Of a stretch of DNA of 64,000 nucleotides, positions 27,835-37,147 are shown piece by piece. Source of the stretch: Abyssibius alkaniclasticus (GTDB lineage: Bacteria > Pseudomonadota > Alphaproteobacteria > Rhodobacterales > Rhodobacteraceae); assembly GCF_020447305.1 (NCBI RefSeq), contig NZ_CP095732.1, positions 893,501-957,500 of the forward strand, given 5' to 3'. Made by a program: the position numbers and the translations under genes. The notes under the pieces were generated by a model. The model was not told the origin of the DNA. It made no database searches and was given only the letters and a program-made list of their open reading frames with translations. Numbering within the stretch: the stretch's first letter is position 1; every line of letters begins with the position of its first letter.

Positions 27835-29481
27835 TTAGATATCCAACGCCCCTTGCGCGCCCTTGTCCACCTCGCGCACGGCTTTCTTGCGGGTTTCAAC
27901 GCGCATCGGCGGCAGGCGCACGGCGCGGTCGCGCAATTCCATCGCCTGTTCAATGGTCACGATTTGAATGCGCGGCACGGGGGTGTGGCCGTCAACCGTT
28001 AGCTGGCCCGCACCAGCGGCTTCGGTGATCATGGGTTTGGTCGGCTCGGTCAGGGTGAGGAATACGCCGATATCGGCCCCCTCACGCTCTATCACGCCGC
28101 GCAAATCGCGGATCATGGCAACGCCGATATTTTCACCTGCCTTGACCGAGACAATGGCCCGGCCCTCGCTTTTCGCGCCGAAATAGAGGTTGCCATCTAT
28201 CCCCTTGTCAGCCCCCTTTTTAGAGAGGTTGCCGGGCTGTGCGTTGATCAGCGACAGCGCCCATTTTTCAAACTCGAAATAATAGTTCTTGTCACTGCGC
28301 CCACGGTTGGCCATGTCGCGCGCGCCGGAAATATCTTGCGGCACGCCGTGGGTGGTGAATTCGACCTTCGGAAAGGCATCGCGCAGGCGCTTTTCGATCA
28401 GGCCAACGGCCAGATGCGTGACATCAATGCCAATCCATTGCCGGTCCATCTTCTGGGCGGCATGAACGGTGGTGCCACAGCCGCAAAACGGGTCCAACAC
28501 CACATCACCGGGGTTGGACGAGGCCGCAAGGATGCGTTCCAGCAGGGCCACGGGCTTTTGGGTGGGGTAGCCGAGGCGTTCTTTAGCTTGTGAGTTTAAT
28601 GGGAATATGTCGGTCCAAATGTCTCCCATTACTCCACCCTGCATTTCATTTAGATATTTTTTTAATCTTGGTCGCCGAGTGGTGTCTAAGTTACCGTCTT
28701 TATCAACCGGATACCAAATTCGCCCGTCTGCATCTAACTTTTCCATAGTTTCGCGTTGAAATCGCCACCCTTTTTCAGGGAAGGGGAAACCCTGCCAATC
28801 ATACATCATGTTGGGTCTTGGGCTTGGGCTGGTCATATCATGTTTTTGATACGCGCCTCGGCCGTCACTATCATCTTCCGTAAACTTGCCTCTTACATAT
28901 TCATCGGAATGTGCTTCACGAGGAGTGTTCCATGTGAAACCTTTCTCCTTTTTAGTGTAGAAAAGTATACAGTCAGCATTATTGCTCCAAGTTTTGCTGT
29001 CGCTGTGCGTGGTAGTTCTTTTCCAATCAATTTCATTTTTGAATGATCTTGCCCCAAAAACCGCATCCAGCAAAATCTTCAGATAATGGCTCGCCGTCGG
29101 GTCGCAGTGTAAATACAGGCTGCCGGTTGGCTTCAACACCCGATGCAGTTCCAGCAGGCGCACCGCCATCATGGCCAGATAGGCCATCATGTCATTGTCA
29201 CCCAGAAAGCTGCGCATGGCGCGCAGCATGGTGGCGGCGGCGGCATTGGGGGAGCGGACAACCTCGCCAAACGCCTCTTCCGCGCTGTCATTCCAGTGCC
29301 AGGTATCGTCAAACGCCTCAATCTGCGCGGTGCTGTCATTGCCCTGCGGGCCTTTGAACAACACATTGTAGCTGGCATTGGAATTGAACGGCGGGTCCAG
29401 ATAAATGAGATCGACGCTTTCATCGGCAATGCTGTCGCGCAAAACCGCAAGGTTATCGCCGTAATATAAATGGTTTGGCAT
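27835..29481 (-). CDS. DNA methyltransferase (N6-adenine/N4-cytosine) with C-terminal nuclease-like domain
   Basis: 548 residues. Catalytic motif IV DPPFNSN is near residue 31 and the SAM motif I DPFCGCGTT comes later, the order of beta-class enzymes. The C-terminal part has a PD-(D/E)XK-like pattern, GIDGNLYFG followed by AIVSVKAG, resembling Mrr-type restriction domains. The middle part (about 28590-29050), where target recognition is expected, is markedly AT-rich compared with both ends. No separate restriction gene is adjacent. The start is the ATG at 29481 (MPNHLYYGDNL); 29496 is an alternative. Confidence 0.88.
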   Translation of the reverse strand: MPNHLYYGDNLAVLRDSIADESVDLIYLDPPFNSNASYNVLFKGPQGNDSTAQIEAFDDTWHWNDSAEEAFGEVVRSPNAAAATMLRAMRSFLGDNDMMAYLAMMAVRLLELHRVLKPTGSLYLHCDPTASHYLKILLDAVFGARSFKNEIDWKRTTTHSDSKTWSNNADCILFYTKKEKGFTWNTPREAHSDEYVRGKFTEDDSDGRGAYQKHDMTSPSPRPNMMYDWQGFPFPEKGWRFQRETMEKLDADGRIWYPVDKDGNLDTTRRPRLKKYLNEMQGGVMGDIWTDIFPLNSQAKERLGYPTQKPVALLERILAASSNPGDVVLDPFCGCGTTVHAAQKMDRQWIGIDVTHLAVGLIEKRLRDAFPKVEFTTHGVPQDISGARDMANRGRSDKNYYFEFEKWALSLINAQPGNLSKKGADKGIDGNLYFGAKSEGRAIVSVKAGENIGVAMIRDLRGVIEREGADIGVFLTLTEPTKPMITEAAGAGQLTVDGHTPVPRIQIVTIEQAMELRDRAVRLPPMRVETRKKAVREVDKGAQGALDI

Positions 29482-29567
29482 GGGCGCCCCGATCATGGGT
29501 TAAGCAAAGCAGCAATTGGTTGCACAAAGCCTAACCTTTTGGGGATTCCGCGTGCAACCGCTTTCGC

Positions 29568-30905
29568 TTAACGGTCCTTCCACCCATACCCAGCATAAGC
29601 CAAGCCCAGCAGCCTTCGCCGCATTCCCGGGAAGGGGAACCTTGCGGGGGGTTCGCGCATGGGGGCGGGCAGGCTTTTGGGGGATTTCTGGCCGAGGATG
29701 ATCTGCGCAAGCGCGGCACCGCAATAGCTGCCCATTGCGATGCCCGAGCCCTGATAGGCATGGGCGGTCCAGACATGGTCGTATCCCGGAACGGGGCCGC
29801 AATAGGCGGTGAGGCTGCGGTTCATGCAGACCAGCCCGCTCCAGAAATGCGGGGTTTCGACATGCGCCCAGGCCGGGAAGATCGCCTCGAAATCGCGGCG
29901 GATGCGGCGCTGCATCCGGGCCATATCACGCGGGCGCAGGTTGGTGCCGCCGCGCATCCCGAACATCATGCGGCCATCGGGCATAAGGCGGAAGTAGTGC
30001 AGCAGGCGGCGGGTATCGAAAACCGGCTCGGTTGCGCTCCATCCCTGGGCCTTCTGCTCGGCCGGGCTAATCACGCGGGTGACGATGATATTCGACGGCA
30101 CGGGCAGATAGCGGCCATCCATCCAGGGCGCCAACCCGTCGGCGGAATAGCCGTTGGTGGCAATGATCACATGGCGCGCGGAAATACTGCCGCCCGGTGT
30201 GACCAGCCGGTTGGGCGCGCCTGCATGAAGCGCCATGACGGGCGCGTTGCCATAAATCCGAACGCCAGCCTTGCTGGCCGCGCGGGCCAGCCCCAACGTG
30301 TATTTCAGCGGGTTGAGCGCAAAGCCGATAGGGTGGTGCAGCGCGCCGTGAAAGGCGGGTGAGGTAAGGCCACGCTCGGCCAGTTGCGCCTGGCTGAACA
30401 GCTCGGCCTGAATGCCGAAACTGGCCTTCAGAAAGGCGGCGTCTTCGGCAAAACCCGCCGCATCGCGTGGCCGATGGGCCAAGGACCATTCGCCATGCCC
30501 ATGCGCATCGGCCTGAATTTTCTCGGTTTTCAAAACCTCGCGCACATAGTCGACCGCGCCGGTCTGGGTGGCGATGAAGGCGCGGGCCTCGGTCAGCCCG
30601 AAGCGTTTGATCAGCGTGGCATTGTCGAGTTTCGAGCCGCCCATGCACACAAACCCGCCCGCGCGGCCGGATGCGCCCCAGCCGGGCCAGGCCGCGTCCA
30701 GCACCACAACGTCAAGCCCGCCCCTTGCCAGCAGGCGGGCGGCGTTCAGCCCGGTGAGGCCCGCGCCGATAATCGCCACATCGGCCCGCAAATCCCCATC
30801 GGGCCTTGCGGGCGGCTCGGGCAGAGTAACGGTGGTTTGCCAGAAATTGCCGGGGTCGGGCCGGGGCGCGTAGCTGGCGGTGGGGTAAAGGCGCTGCAGG
30901 CTCAT
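29568..30905 (-). CDS. FAD-dependent amine/amino-acid oxidase (DAO family, PuuB/OrdL-like)
   Basis: 445 residues. The dinucleotide-binding motif VAIIGAGLTGLNAARLLARG is near residue 43, followed by WPGWGASGRAGGFVCMGG, typical of gamma-glutamylputrescine oxidase relatives. The C-terminal GYDHVWTAHAYQGSGIAMGS is the usual FAD-closing segment. Substrate is probably an amine or N-methyl amino acid. Its ATG overlaps the stop of the upstream phosphatase gene (ATGA). Confidence 0.88.
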   Translation of the reverse strand: MSLQRLYPTASYAPRPDPGNFWQTTVTLPEPPARPDGDLRADVAIIGAGLTGLNAARLLARGGLDVVVLDAAWPGWGASGRAGGFVCMGGSKLDNATLIKRFGLTEARAFIATQTGAVDYVREVLKTEKIQADAHGHGEWSLAHRPRDAAGFAEDAAFLKASFGIQAELFSQAQLAERGLTSPAFHGALHHPIGFALNPLKYTLGLARAASKAGVRIYGNAPVMALHAGAPNRLVTPGGSISARHVIIATNGYSADGLAPWMDGRYLPVPSNIIVTRVISPAEQKAQGWSATEPVFDTRRLLHYFRLMPDGRMMFGMRGGTNLRPRDMARMQRRIRRDFEAIFPAWAHVETPHFWSGLVCMNRSLTAYCGPVPGYDHVWTAHAYQGSGIAMGSYCGAALAQIILGQKSPKSLPAPMREPPARFPFPGMRRRLLGLAYAGYGWKDR

Positions 30906-31345
30906 TGCAGTTGCGCCGCTATGCGCGCGCAGGCGGTTTCGATCAGATCAAGCGTGCCGTCAAAATCGCCGCTATACCACGGGTCGGGCACATCCAGCGG
31001 GCTGGCCAAGCCTGCATAGGGCAAGAACTGCGCCACATGCGCACGGCCCGGAAAGGCCGGGTTCTGGCGCAGGTCATCCAGATTGCGCGCATCCATCGCA
31101 AGGATCAGGTCAAAATGCGCAAAATCATCGGCGCTGACCTGCCGGGCGCGTTGGGCGGAAATATCATAGCCGCGCGCCGCCGCCACAGCCTGTGCGCGGC
31201 TGTCTGGTGCATCGCCGCTATGCCAATCGCCGGTGCCGGCACTGTCGATACGCAGATCGGGGCTGGCCATATGGCGCATCACCCCCTCGGCCAGTGGCGA
31301 GCGGCAGATATTGCCAAGGCAGACAAACAGAAGTGACGTGGTCAT
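30902..31345 (-). CDS. Low-molecular-weight protein tyrosine phosphatase
   Basis: 147 residues. The phosphate loop CLGNICRS (CX5RS) is at residues 9-16 and the general acid is in VPDPWYSGDF, the full LMW-PTP signature. The start MTTSLLFVCLG at 31345 is chosen from the fold; the frame is open further upstream but with unrelated sequence. Coupled to the downstream flavoprotein gene. Confidence 0.93.
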   Translation of the reverse strand: MTTSLLFVCLGNICRSPLAEGVMRHMASPDLRIDSAGTGDWHSGDAPDSRAQAVAAARGYDISAQRARQVSADDFAHFDLILAMDARNLDDLRQNPAFPGRAHVAQFLPYAGLASPLDVPDPWYSGDFDGTLDLIETACARIAAQLQ

Positions 31346-31496
31346 GTATCCCCGCAGGCCAAAATGGCCTTTCGCCCACAAGTTTACGAGGGCCACCGCC
31401 CCAACCGCAAGCCGCAGCGCCCGGCATCGGCAAAAAGCCACTTAGTGGTTGGGGTGTCTGGCCCGACTTGGCGCAAAGGGCCATGCGACAAACGAA

Positions 31497-31525
31497 ACAA
31501 CCCCGCCAGCCGGGCTGACGGGGCT
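31497..31525 (-). terminator. Terminator downstream of rpmB
   Basis: On the minus strand CCCCGTCAGC / GCTGGCGGGG forms a 10-bp stem with one G-U pair, followed by TTGTTT. It is 25 nt past the rpmB stop. Confidence 0.82.
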
Positions 31526-31548
31526 AAATTTCGTGCAAAGCCGATGGC

Positions 31549-31836
31549 TCAGGCGGCGGTGGCCTGTTTGGCGATCTCGCGCTTCACTTTAAGCGCGGCA
31601 TCCGACAGCACATCGTCTTTTGCCTTGGCAAGATAGGCGTCAAGCCCGCCACGGTGGTCGACGCTGCGCAGCGTCGATGCGGCGATCTTGAACTTGAAGC
31701 TGCGGCCAAGCGTGTCCGAAGCCAGCGTCACATCATTCAGGTTCGGCAAAAAGCGGCGGCGGGTCTTGTTATTGGCATGGCTGACATTGTTGCCAGTCAT
31801 CACGGCTTTGCCGCTCAGTTCACAACGACGGGACAT
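31549..31836 (-). CDS. rpmB: 50S ribosomal protein L28
   Basis: 95 residues. [20 protein letters not shown] and [16 protein letters not shown] are L28 hallmarks. A GAAGGAG site lies 6 nt before the ATG at 31836; the frame is open 16 codons further upstream without support. Monocistronic with its own terminator. Confidence 0.97.
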   Translation of the reverse strand: MSRRCELSGKAVMTGNNVSHANNKTRRRFLPNLNDVTLASDTLGRSFKFKIAASTLRSVDHRGGLDAYLAKAKDDVLSDAALKVKREIAKQATAA

Positions 31837-31947
31837 GTCCGTCTCCTTCACATATGGTGTCTGGGGCTGCGCCGGGCTGCCCATAAATCTTGAAGCGCTT
31901 CTTTAGGGGCAAAGCCGCGGGGCGTCAAGGGATTCGCGTCGATTTGC

Positions 31948-32952
31948 TCAGCCGGCGCCAAGGCGTTTGGCAAGCGCATCCAAAAGCGCGCTCAGCGCGG
32001 CATCGGGGCTGGCGGTATCGCCTGAAACCCGCGCCTCGGCCTCGGCCCAGGCGCGGGCGATGGCGGGGTCGGATTTTAGCTGTGCAAGCAGCCCGTCACC
32101 CGCCGCGCGGCGAAACCCCTCCAGCGCCTGCTCCTTGCGCCGCCGCGCAATGCTGCCTTGGCTTTGGCGCGCCGCAAACAGCGATTGCATGGCCTGCCAG
32201 GCTTCCTTGAGCCCGGCACCCGTAAGGGCGGAAACCGGCATGGCACGGGGAAAACCCTCTGGGTCGTGCGCGCGTTTGCGCAACAGGCGCAGTGCAGCGG
32301 CATAATCGGCCACCGTGCGCCTTGCCTGTGCTTCCAGATCGCCATCGGCCTTGTTGATCAGGATCAGGTCGGCCACCTCCATGATGCCGCGTTTGACACC
32401 TTGCAATTCATCGCCACCCGCCGGGGCCAGCAGCAGGGCGAAGATATCGGTCATTTCGGCAACAATGGTTTCCGACTGGCCCACGCCGACCGTTTCCACC
32501 AGCACCACATCAAACCCCGCCGCCGCACAAAGTGCGATGGATTCACGCGTGCGCCGGGCCACGCCCCCAAGCGCCGTTTGGCTGGGCGAGGGGCGGATGA
32601 ACGCCTCGGGCGCGCGGCTGAGCAGCTCCATACGGGTCTTGTCCCCCAGAATAGAGCCGCCGGAACGGGTTGAGCTTGGGTCGACCGCCAGCACAGCCAC
32701 GCGCAGCCCTTGGGCGATCAGATGCAGGCCAAAGGCTTCGATGAAGGTCGACTTGCCAACCCCCGGCGTGCCGGACAGCCCGATGCGAATGGCCGCCTGC
32801 CCCGCCCCGGCCAAAGCGGCCAGCACCTCTGCCGCTTGCGCGCGATGATCAGCGCGCGTGCTTTCGATCAGCGTAATGGCGCGCGCCAGGGCGCGACGCT
32901 CGCCTTGCAGCACGGCCTGTGCCAAAGATTGTGAAGGTGGATCGACCGACAT
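31948..32952 (-). CDS. meaB: Methylmalonyl-CoA mutase-associated GTPase MeaB
   Basis: 334 residues; G3E-family chaperone that protects and reloads the B12-dependent methylmalonyl-CoA mutase. The P-loop GTPGVGKST, the switch [28 protein letters not shown] and base motif NKAD are complete. The start MSVDPPSQS at 32952 has AAGG 7 nt ahead. The mutase itself is not in this window, which is common. Confidence 0.94.
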   Translation of the reverse strand: MSVDPPSQSLAQAVLQGERRALARAITLIESTRADHRAQAAEVLAALAGAGQAAIRIGLSGTPGVGKSTFIEAFGLHLIAQGLRVAVLAVDPSSTRSGGSILGDKTRMELLSRAPEAFIRPSPSQTALGGVARRTRESIALCAAAGFDVVLVETVGVGQSETIVAEMTDIFALLLAPAGGDELQGVKRGIMEVADLILINKADGDLEAQARRTVADYAAALRLLRKRAHDPEGFPRAMPVSALTGAGLKEAWQAMQSLFAARQSQGSIARRRKEQALEGFRRAAGDGLLAQLKSDPAIARAWAEAEARVSGDTASPDAALSALLDALAKRLGAG

Positions 32953-33080
32953 GGTTTGCCTTGCATTTCTATGCAAGCGGCATGGCATTATTGTGGGGAA
33001 ATTGCAATTCGCATGGAGCATCTGGCGCGGCAGTCCACGCGATCAAACAATGCGCAAAGGTCGCTTCTTCACAGGCTTGT

Positions 33081-33734
33081 TCAGGTCTTGGCGGGTAGCT
33101 GTGCATCCGGGCTGGGTTTCGTGTTGCTCGATGTTCTTTGGCGCAGAATAGTGCGGCCCAGCACCAGAAGCGGCCCGAATATCGACACAGCCAGCAGCAC
33201 GAATTTGGCCGTGGTCACAGGGCCAAGCAGGGCGGCCAGCAGGGGTGACGGCGCAGGATAGCCGAGCAGGAGTGCATGGATCATGCCATTCTCAAGCATG
33301 TCGACGGAAAACCAGACCAAGGGGATGGCGCGGAACAAATGGTGCCAGGCTGCGGGCTGCATCTGACTGGCGGCGAACCGGCCAAGTGTCAGGAGAAAGG
33401 CAAGCAGGGTCAGCGGGAACAGAACATCGCCGGTATAGGTTTCCAAAAGATAGGCCTCGCGGCCCCGACTTCCGAAAAGCTCAATCCGCTCCAGCACGTC
33501 GGATGCCTGGAACGACGGGCTTTGGTCGAAAAGCGGCGCCCCGCCCGTTGCGGCGGCTACGGCACCGGCACCGATTGGCAATTCGGTCAGGTGGGTGATG
33601 CCAAATGTGCCAAGCGCCAGCCCAAGCGTCAGCAGAACCGGCAGGCCGCCCGTTCTAAGCGATGTCAGCAGCAGACCGGCCAGCACGCCCAGCAGGAAGA
33701 CAGTGGGGATGAATATCATATGCGCGGGTGTCAT
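33081..33734 (-). CDS. Multi-pass membrane protein divergent from a TetR regulator
   Basis: 217 residues with about five hydrophobic segments (MIFIPTVFLLGVLAGLLLTS, LTLGLALGTFGITHL, DVLFPLTLLAFLLTLG, LVWFSVDMLENGMIHALLLG and TAKFVLLAVSIFGPLLVLG). AAGGAA precedes the ATG at 33734. I do not recognise the family. The divergent TetR gene and a palindrome between them suggest it is that regulator's target. Confidence 0.75.
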   Translation of the reverse strand: MTPAHMIFIPTVFLLGVLAGLLLTSLRTGGLPVLLTLGLALGTFGITHLTELPIGAGAVAAATGGAPLFDQSPSFQASDVLERIELFGSRGREAYLLETYTGDVLFPLTLLAFLLTLGRFAASQMQPAAWHHLFRAIPLVWFSVDMLENGMIHALLLGYPAPSPLLAALLGPVTTAKFVLLAVSIFGPLLVLGRTILRQRTSSNTKPSPDAQLPAKT

Positions 33735-33761
33735 TGCGGCGTTCCTTTCTGCAATATTTAT

Positions 33762-33773
33762 GGACATCTGTCC
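33762..33773. promoter_or_regulatory. Candidate TetR operator
   Basis: Inverted repeat GGACA-TC-TGTCC in the 160-nt divergent region between the membrane protein and the TetR gene. Position and form fit an operator controlling both; binding is inferred. Confidence 0.45.
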
Positions 33774-33894
33774 GTTTCAGGATGACACTCCACAATTGGC
33801 GCAAAGCGGCAAAATGAGAAATCTACACCAAACAGAAATACGTGCGTTAAAGGACAAGTGGCGGGGCGATGTTTGGAAACGAAGGGCAAACAGC

Positions 33895-34458
33895 ATGACA
33901 CGCGGCGAAGACCGGCGCGTGCGTCGCACCAGAAGGGCGCTGCAATCGGCGCTGTTCGAGATCGTGGTGACGCAAAGCTACGAGACAATCACCGTGGCAA
34001 ATATCTGTGCAGCCGCCGATGTCGGGCGCTCGGCTTTTTACCAGCATTTCCAAGGCAAGGACGACCTGCTGCGCAGCGGCTTTGCGCAGCTCGAAGCCGA
34101 TCTGGGCGCTAGCGGGGCCGGGCAGAAGGCTGGTTTCGTTGCGGATTTTCTGGACCATGCGTTGCAGCACCGGTTGCTCTATCGCGCGATGATGCGCAGC
34201 CAGGCCGCCCCGATCGTTTCGGCTGCAACCCGTCGCATTCTGGGGGCGAAAGCCCTGGAATCGCTGCCGCCCGTCAGCCCGTCAGGCATCCCCCGCGAAC
34301 TCCGGGCGACATTGCTGGTCGATATGCTGCTTTCACTCACGCGCTGGTGGCTTGAGCGCGAAACACCGCAACCGGTTTGCGAGATCGAGGCGATGTTCCG
34401 CGAAATGGCTGCGGGAAGTCTTGGCGCGCCGCCACACCGCAGCGCCAGCCAGGGCTGA
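33895..34458 (+). CDS. TetR-family transcriptional regulator
   Basis: 187 residues. The HTH is readable as ETITVANICAAADVGRSAFY followed by QHFQGKDDLL, the TetR consensus. The ATG at 33895 has GAAGGG upstream; an earlier ATG at 33814 has no such support. The C-terminal ligand domain is not diagnostic. Divergent from the membrane protein. Confidence 0.9.
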   Translation: MTRGEDRRVRRTRRALQSALFEIVVTQSYETITVANICAAADVGRSAFYQHFQGKDDLLRSGFAQLEADLGASGAGQKAGFVADFLDHALQHRLLYRAMMRSQAAPIVSAATRRILGAKALESLPPVSPSGIPRELRATLLVDMLLSLTRWWLERETPQPVCEIEAMFREMAAGSLGAPPHRSASQG

Positions 34459-34640
34459 CGGGGGGCTGGGAGGTGGCCAAATATGCGTTGCGAAACGCGA
34501 TCCGCACGCGCGCGATGCTTTGCTTCGGCAAACCCATCACGGCTGGTGGTGCAAGACTCGTCGTTGGGCAGCAGCAGAGATTCGCCCTTATGCGGCCACA
34601 AGGCTCTGTCCAACACGCGGCGCAGTGTTAGACTGGCCGG

Positions 34641-35147
34641 ATGATGACGGCCGCCCATTACAGTTTTCGCAACCTGACCCTGGATGATCTTGATTTGCTC
34701 GAATCATGGCAATCGCGCCCGCATATCCGGGAATGGTGGGGTTCAGATGCGCCTTTTGACAGGGCGAAACTGGCTGATCCGAAGGTCGCGCGCTGGATTG
34801 TTTCACATGCCGGGCGCCCCTTCGCATTCATGCAGGACTATTCGGTGCATGGCTGGGATGATCACCATTTTGCCAAGCTTCCCGAAGGGTCGCGCGGGAT
34901 TGACCAGTATATTGGCGCGCCGGACATGATCGGGCTTGGGCATGGGACCGCGTTTATCGGCGCAAGATTGCGGATGCTCTTTGAAGCCGGAGCGCCCGTC
35001 ATCGCAACCGACCCGCATCCGCAGAATGCGCGCGCAATTGCTGTTTATACGAAGCTGGGGTTTGAACCGTTCGGTCCGCCGCAGAAAACGCAATGGGGGT
35101 TGATCTTGCCGATGAAGGTGCCGCGCCCGGCGGTTATGCGTCGCTGA
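34641..35147 (+). CDS. GNAT acetyltransferase, aminoglycoside 6'-N-acetyltransferase-like
   Basis: 168 residues. YSFRNLTLDDLDLLESWQSR at the start, GIDQYIGAPDMIGLGHGTAF in the middle and VIATDPHPQNARAIAVYTKL at the end resemble the AAC(6')/IucB-like branch of GNAT enzymes. The acetyl-CoA loop is the GLGHGT region. Chromosomal members of this group often have no resistance role, so the substrate is left open. Two adjacent ATGs (34641, 34644). Confidence 0.8.
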   Translation: MMTAAHYSFRNLTLDDLDLLESWQSRPHIREWWGSDAPFDRAKLADPKVARWIVSHAGRPFAFMQDYSVHGWDDHHFAKLPEGSRGIDQYIGAPDMIGLGHGTAFIGARLRMLFEAGAPVIATDPHPQNARAIAVYTKLGFEPFGPPQKTQWGLILPMKVPRPAVMRR

Positions 35148-35618
35148 TTAGCTGCGATGATACGGCCCGCCCGCCAGAATGGTCGCTGCGCGGTAAAGCT
35201 GTTCGGCCAGCATGACGCGCGCCAGCATATGCGGCCAGACCATCTTTCCAAGGCTCAGCGCGTAATCGGCTTGCGCCCGCAAACCGGGGTGCAGCCCGTC
35301 GGCACCGCCGATCAGAATCGCAAGCTCGCGGTTGTCCGTGTCGCGCCAGCCGGCCAGCGTTTCGGCAAATTGCGGCGATGTGGGCTGTTTGCCGCGCTCA
35401 TCCAGCACCATGATCCGCGCGGCCCTGGGAATGGCGGTGCGCAGCAAATCTGCCTCGGCCGCCATGCCGCCGCCTTTGCGGTCATCCAGCTCCACAATTT
35501 CAGCGGGGCCAAGGCCAAGCGCGCGGCCTGTGCGCTCAAACCGTGTCAGATAATCGGTGATCAGCGCCGCTTCGGGCCCGCCCTTCTGGCGGCCGATCGC
35601 GCAAATCAGCACGCGCAT
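35148..35618 (-). CDS. rlmH: 23S rRNA (pseudouridine1915-N3) methyltransferase
   Basis: 156 residues; SPOUT fold acting on the assembled 70S ribosome. ILIGGADGLHPGLRAQADYA is the SAM-binding knot and MVWPHMLARVMLAEQLYRAA the conserved C-terminus ending in GGPYHRS. Starts 3 nt after rsfS; the two are commonly paired. Confidence 0.97.
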   Translation of the reverse strand: MRVLICAIGRQKGGPEAALITDYLTRFERTGRALGLGPAEIVELDDRKGGGMAAEADLLRTAIPRAARIMVLDERGKQPTSPQFAETLAGWRDTDNRELAILIGGADGLHPGLRAQADYALSLGKMVWPHMLARVMLAEQLYRAATILAGGPYHRS

Positions 35619-35621
35619 CGT

Positions 35622-36017
35622 CTAGCGCGTGGCGGGCAGGTCCTGCCACATTTTCTCGAGCTGGTAGAACTCGCGCACTTCTGGGCGGAACAGATGCACG
35701 ATGATGTCGCCGCAATCGATCAGCACCCAGTCGCCGGTTTCACGCCCTTCGGCGCGCGGCGTCTGGCCGATCTTTTCCTTCACGCGATCCATCAGCTTTT
35801 CGGACATGGCAGACACCTGGCGTGACGAGCGGCCCGAGGCGACAACCATATGGTCGGCAAAGGATGACTTGCCTGCAAGCGGGATTGCGACCACATCTTC
35901 GGCCTTGTCATCGTCAAGCGCGGCCAGAACAAGCGCGAGCATGGCGTCGCTTTGGGTTTTATCGCCACTGCGGGCGGGCGGTGCGCTGGGGCTTTCCGCA
36001 ACAAGACGTTCCGACAG
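35622..36017 (-). CDS. rsfS: Ribosomal silencing factor RsfS, probable CTG start
   Basis: 131 residues if started at the CTG at 36017, 106 from the first ATG at 35942. RsfS binds L14 and blocks subunit joining in stationary phase. The family core VVASGRSSRQVSAMSEKLMD and DWVLIDCGDIIVHLF is complete. From the ATG the protein lacks the usual N-terminal helix; the extension from CTG (LSERLVAESPSAPPARSGD) restores normal length. A perfect AGGAGG lies 7 nt before the CTG, while the ATG has no ribosome site. Located directly before rlmH. Confidence 0.9.
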   Translation of the reverse strand: MSERLVAESPSAPPARSGDKTQSDAMLALVLAALDDDKAEDVVAIPLAGKSSFADHMVVASGRSSRQVSAMSEKLMDRVKEKIGQTPRAEGRETGDWVLIDCGDIIVHLFRPEVREFYQLEKMWQDLPATR

Positions 36018-36024
36018 AACGCAT

Positions 36025-36030
36025 CCTCCT
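36025..36030 (-). promoter_or_regulatory. Shine-Dalgarno site deciding the rsfS start
   Basis: Minus-strand AGGAGG, 7 nt ahead of an in-frame CTG at 36017. The ATG that immediately abuts it (36024-36022) is too close and in another frame that stops before the RsfS core. Confidence 0.6.
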
Positions 36031-36223
36031 GATTTCGCCCGGATCGGGCCTGATTACTTTGCCCTAGCACAGTGGCAAGGGCCACTCAACCCGGCCCGAT
36101 GCCACGCGCCAAAGCCGGCAGCAAACCGCCGCAGATATTCCGGCAGGCGCGCAAGCTGCGTGTTATGCTGCGCGTTCTGGCACCGGACGGGGCTGAACGC
36201 GCATAAGGAATGTGGGGTGAAAT

Positions 36224-37147
36224 ATGAAAATTGCAACAATGGCAACCGGTGGCATTGGCGGGTTTCTGGCGGTGAAGCTGACCAGAACCGGCCATCAGGT
36301 GGCGACAATCGCGCGCGGTGCGCATTTGGACGCCATTCGCGCGCAGGGTCTGACGCTGGAGGGTGCCGCAGGCCGCGAAACGGTGCAGCCCTGGAAGGCA
36401 AGCGACGATCCCGCCGAAATCGGCCCGGTCGATGTGATCGTCTTTGGCGTGAAGGGCGATGCCCTGCCCGATGCCGCGCGCGCCTGCCTGCCCATGCTGG
36501 GGCCGGATACGCTGGTCATTCCGTTCTTGAACGGGGTGGAGGCGAGCGACCGTTTGCTGGAAATCCTGCCTGAACAGCATGTCGCGACCGGCGTTGCCAA
36601 AGTGTCGACCACGATTTCCGCGCCGGGGGTGATAACGCAAACCGGCGCATTCAACAGCTTTATCTTTGCCGAGCGCGATAGCCGCCCGTCGGCGCGTATC
36701 GCGGCCTTTCAGGCGGCGATCAACGATGCCGGCTCAAGCGCGCCACATACCGATGATGTGCAGCGCGAAGTGTGGTGGAAGTTTGCGCTGTTCTCGGCCC
36801 TGTCGGGCATTACGGCCACGGCGCGTTGCACCGTGGGCGATATGCTCGAAAATCCGGCGCTGAAGGACATGTCCAAAGCGGTGCTTGCCGAAACCGTTGC
36901 CTTGGGTCGCGCCAAAGGCGTGGCGCTGGAGCCGGGTATCGAGGGCCGGATCTGGGATGCGCTGGAAGCCCTGCCGCCACAGGGCCGCGCCTCGACCGCC
37001 ATAGATATTGAACATGGCCGCCCGCTGGAGGTGGAGTGGGTTTCCGGCGCGGTTGTGCGTCTGGCCGCACAGAATGGTGTGGCAGCACCGCTGAACGGCG
37101 CGCTTTATGCGCTGCTGCAACCCTACCGTAACGGGCGGAAAGCCTAG
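36224..37147 (+). CDS. 2-dehydropantoate 2-reductase family protein
   Basis: 307 residues. The NADP-binding start reads MKIATMATGGIGGFLAVKL (canonical GxGxxG altered to TGGIGG), then VDVIVFGVKGDALPDAARAC and PFLNGVEASDRL match ApbA/PanE. The C-terminal catalytic helix includes WWKFALFSALSGITA and VEWVSGAVVRLAAQNGVAAP. Alphaproteobacteria often have several paralogues, so pantothenate synthesis is not certain. GGGG lies 7 nt upstream of the ATG. Confidence 0.88.
   Translation: MKIATMATGGIGGFLAVKLTRTGHQVATIARGAHLDAIRAQGLTLEGAAGRETVQPWKASDDPAEIGPVDVIVFGVKGDALPDAARACLPMLGPDTLVIPFLNGVEASDRLLEILPEQHVATGVAKVSTTISAPGVITQTGAFNSFIFAERDSRPSARIAAFQAAINDAGSSAPHTDDVQREVWWKFALFSALSGITATARCTVGDMLENPALKDMSKAVLAETVALGRAKGVALEPGIEGRIWDALEALPPQGRASTAIDIEHGRPLEVEWVSGAVVRLAAQNGVAAPLNGALYALLQPYRNGRKA

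Noticed and set aside
34641..35147. Aminoglycoside resistance gene
   Set aside because: The GNAT protein resembles AAC(6') enzymes, but it sits among core genes with native composition and no mobile context, so a resistance role is not claimed.
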